A stretch of 64,000 nucleotides of DNA, from the NCBI GenBank assembly GCA_030427885.1, contig JAUICM010000006.1:124001-188000 (forward strand), written 5' to 3'. The notes beneath the pieces are model-generated. The model saw nothing but the letters and a program-made list of their open reading frames with translations. It made no database searches and was not told the origin of the DNA. This stretch comes from Rhodothermia bacterium (GTDB taxonomy: Bacteria > Bacteroidota > Rhodothermia > Balneolales > Balneolaceae). Below, one piece after another: positions 62,179 through 64,000 of this stretch (position 1 is the first letter of the stretch; the number at the start of each line of letters is the position of its first letter). Both the position numbers and the translations under genes were made by a program.

Positions 62179-63678
62179 TCAGGAGGAAGCTGAGGAAGTG
62201 CAGAGCCTGATCAGCTCATGTCTCTTAACTTTTCCAGTGGAGGTTTTTGGGAACTCTTTGACCACTTTGAGTTCCTTGGGTAATTTGTAATCAGTAAGGT
62301 TTTTACGAAGTGATTCGCGTACTTCTTCAAGTTCAGGAGTCTTGCCATTCGACAGGGTAACGAAGGCGGTTACTTTTTGTCCCCATTCTTCATCAGGAAT
62401 ACCCAGTACAATGGCTTCTTTTATGGAGGGGAGTTTTTCAATGGCTTGTTCCACTTCAACAGGATTTACATTTTCACCGCCCGTGATGATCAGATCATTT
62501 CTCCGGGACTCAATGAATAATTGAGAAAATCCATTCAGGTGGCCATAATCACCCGTGTTAAACCAACCTTTTTTATCGAAGATCCCCTCATTTTGCTCTT
62601 TGTTATAATATCCATCAAAAACCTGGGGACCTTTCAACCAGATAGTACCTGATTGATTTTTGCCAAGAACTTTGCCTTTGTCATCACGGATCTCTAACTC
62701 ATTGGGAGGAAATGGTTTGCCCACACTTTTGATCGGCGTATAGGTGCCTGAAGGAAGCAAGGTCGGGTTGGCTACGATCTGTGCGCATGTTTCTGTCATT
62801 CCATAAGAAGAGATCAGTGGAATTCCTCTTTCAACTGATCTGCGAAGTAATTGCTCTGAAATTGGTCCTCCACCCAAAAGGATTGCTTTAAAATCACGGT
62901 GTGTTTTGAATAACGGGTCATCCAGTAATCTTTTCAGCATGGTTGGAACCAGTGATGCAGCCTGGAAACGAGTATTTTCTCCTAAGAATTCTTTGATCAT
63001 CTCTTCATGGAAAACATCCATTCTGTAAATAGCTGAGCCGTAAATGAGAGATCGCAATATGATAGAGATGCCCCCGACATGATTCAATGGAAGACAAAGC
63101 AGCCAGAAGTGGTTTGCATCAGGGCGGAAATTCTCGGCTGATGCTTTAGCTGCAGCAATGATCTGGCGACGTTTTAAGGGCACGACCTTAGGAACCCCGG
63201 AAGTTCCGGAGGTAAAGAAATACCCAAATACTTCTGATTCCTTGATCTTGGATTCATCGGGCAGCTCCATACTTCGGATATCGAAAGTAAAGGCGTTTAG
63301 AAAAAAGTTTTCGTCCATTACGATCACATCCTCGCCAAAAACGCGTCCACGGCTTCGGGTATCAGTGAAAATAAGACTTGGATTCAACTCATTGATCTGG
63401 CGTTCCAGTTCTTCCTGTGGTAGCTTTGAGTTGAGAGGGATAAATGGAATACCAAGTTTCCAGCAGGCAGCAATAGCAAAAACCAGCATATCTGAAGATT
63501 CTGACAGAAAAGCGATGGGCCATTTTAGAGAGTCAGATTTACGTTCGAGGATGTCTTTGAAGAATGCAGTAAACCTGTCCAGATCGCTATAGGTAAACAT
63601 CCCATGCTGAGAGGTCAGAAAAACCTGCTGAGGATCTGTTTTTTTAAATTCAAAAATATGTAGTCGCGATTTAAACAC
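62179..63678 (-). CDS. menE: o-Succinylbenzoate--CoA ligase
   Basis: A 499-residue adenylate-forming enzyme. Motifs: FFTSGTSGVPKVVPLK (P-loop), SSYGMTETCAQIVANP (A5), GWFNTGDYGHLNGFSQLFIES (A7/A8), and FPKTSTGKVKRHEL with the C-terminal catalytic Lys. Its position right after menC identifies it as MenE, which makes OSB-CoA in menaquinone synthesis, rather than an unrelated acyl-CoA ligase. It starts with GTG (63676-63678) immediately after the menC stop TAA (TAAGTG), so translation is coupled. Confidence 0.9.
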   Translation of the reverse strand: MFKSRLHIFEFKKTDPQQVFLTSQHGMFTYSDLDRFTAFFKDILERKSDSLKWPIAFLSESSDMLVFAIAACWKLGIPFIPLNSKLPQEELERQINELNPSLIFTDTRSRGRVFGEDVIVMDENFFLNAFTFDIRSMELPDESKIKESEVFGYFFTSGTSGVPKVVPLKRRQIIAAAKASAENFRPDANHFWLLCLPLNHVGGISIILRSLIYGSAIYRMDVFHEEMIKEFLGENTRFQAASLVPTMLKRLLDDPLFKTHRDFKAILLGGGPISEQLLRRSVERGIPLISSYGMTETCAQIVANPTLLPSGTYTPIKSVGKPFPPNELEIRDDKGKVLGKNQSGTIWLKGPQVFDGYYNKEQNEGIFDKKGWFNTGDYGHLNGFSQLFIESRRNDLIITGGENVNPVEVEQAIEKLPSIKEAIVLGIPDEEWGQKVTAFVTLSNGKTPELEEVRESLRKNLTDYKLPKELKVVKEFPKTSTGKVKRHELIRLCTSSASS

Positions 63679-64000
63679 TTAACTGATCTCTTCCAAGTAT
63701 TTTAAATCAACAGGACTTCCGAGTCCGGGCTGTTTTGAGACTCTGTAAAAACCTTTCTGTATTTCTGCTTCTCCGGGGTCAACTTCTTTTAGGTAAGTAC
63801 CGGTAGCTAAGCCATGTGCTAGTTTTTTTGAACCCAAACCGGACGCCAGTATCGCTGTTGCTGTCCTTCCAATTACACCTTCAAATGAGGTAGTTAAAAC
63901 TACTTCTATATTATGAGTAATTGCAAGCTCTTTTGTTACGATTAGCTTATTAATCCTGCCAAAGAGCATAGGTTTGAGTATCAGGACCTTACAGGCTTTT
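63679..64000 (-). CDS. menC: o-Succinylbenzoate synthase, C-terminal part (cut by window end)
   Basis: The frame is open through the window end: codons before the internal ATG at 63969 read KACKVLILKPMLFG, an enolase-superfamily barrel strand with the Lys-Pro pair, and then VVLTTSFEGVIGRTATAILASGL (the late barrel strand and helix) and LAHGLATGTYL, as in MenC. So this is the C-terminal about 107 residues; the active-site Asp/Glu metal ligands and most of the barrel lie outside. MenC dehydrates SHCHC to o-succinylbenzoate. Ahead of menE in a menaquinone operon that continues off the window. Confidence 0.87.
   Translation of the reverse strand, partial: KACKVLILKPMLFGRINKLIVTKELAITHNIEVVLTTSFEGVIGRTATAILASGLGSKKLAHGLATGTYLKEVDPGEAEIQKGFYRVSKQPGLGSPVDLKYLEEIS

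Overview
The window looks like chromosomal DNA of a member of the Balneolota (Balneolaceae; a Gracilimonas/Balneola-like organism). That is an inference from several signs together: two proteins end in type IX secretion (T9SS) sorting domains with a QNYPNPFNP motif, a DUF1800/DUF1501 pair is present, there are many exported six-bladed beta-propeller proteins with a G[KR]GPGE motif, Shine-Dalgarno sites are weak, and GC is moderate. I see no rRNA, tRNA, phage, integrase, transposase or CRISPR array. Both window edges cut genes: an unknown gene at the left edge and menC at the right edge.

Layout. 1-4.2 kb: an unknown partial gene, a DUF985 cupin, a small palindromic (MITE-like) repeat and an M16 zinc-protease lipoprotein. 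4.3-10.6 kb is the most unusual part. Three six-bladed beta-propeller lipoproteins are followed by a stand-alone AraC-type DNA-binding domain whose 3' end runs into eight perfect 13-bp tandem repeats. Next come a MauE/DoxX-like membrane protein split by an apparent -1 frameshift at a T7G4 run, a small exported six-cysteine protein and a fourth propeller protein. 10.6-11.1 kb is a gene-free stretch of intergenic palindromes. 11.1-18.7 kb encodes an RND-adaptor-RND export system plus a small lipoprotein.

18.7-23.4 kb is a minus-strand housekeeping run: pgsA, pgpA, pyrE, miaB and an unknown membrane protein. 23.5-27.6 kb is a plus-strand run: cinA, an outer-membrane receptor-like protein and ftsX, followed by a convergent Fur-family regulator. 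28.3-31.2 kb holds a long-chain acyl-CoA ligase and an unknown propeller-like protein. 31.2-33.8 kb is an overlapping minus-strand operon: cysteine desulfurase, LOG-family protein, DUF1499 lipoprotein and a small membrane protein. A large T9SS-secreted protein with a duplicated domain follows, then pgk.

37.7-51.8 kb is rich in envelope proteins. It has three DUF3857/transglutaminase-like proteins (two lacking the catalytic Cys), an N-terminal nucleophile hydrolase of the asparaginase family, a PorV/FadL-like barrel, and a tight minus-strand operon DUF1800 - DUF1501 (Tat signal plus T9SS signal) - two WG-repeat lipoproteins. 51.9-56.5 kb: ssb, a GldE-like CBS-domain protein, murB and an M48 protease. 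56.6-64 kb: a TorF-like porin and an ammonium transporter, purB, a ClC channel, then menE and truncated menC of menaquinone synthesis.

Candidate new system: the 4.3-10.6 kb propeller / AraC / repeat / MauE-like / Cys-rich peptide cluster. Its parts (surface-anchored propellers, a quinone- or thiol-linked membrane protein family, an exported disulfide-rich peptide, and two repeat or homopolymer features that could vary) suggest an envelope redox or surface-variation module. The function is inference only.
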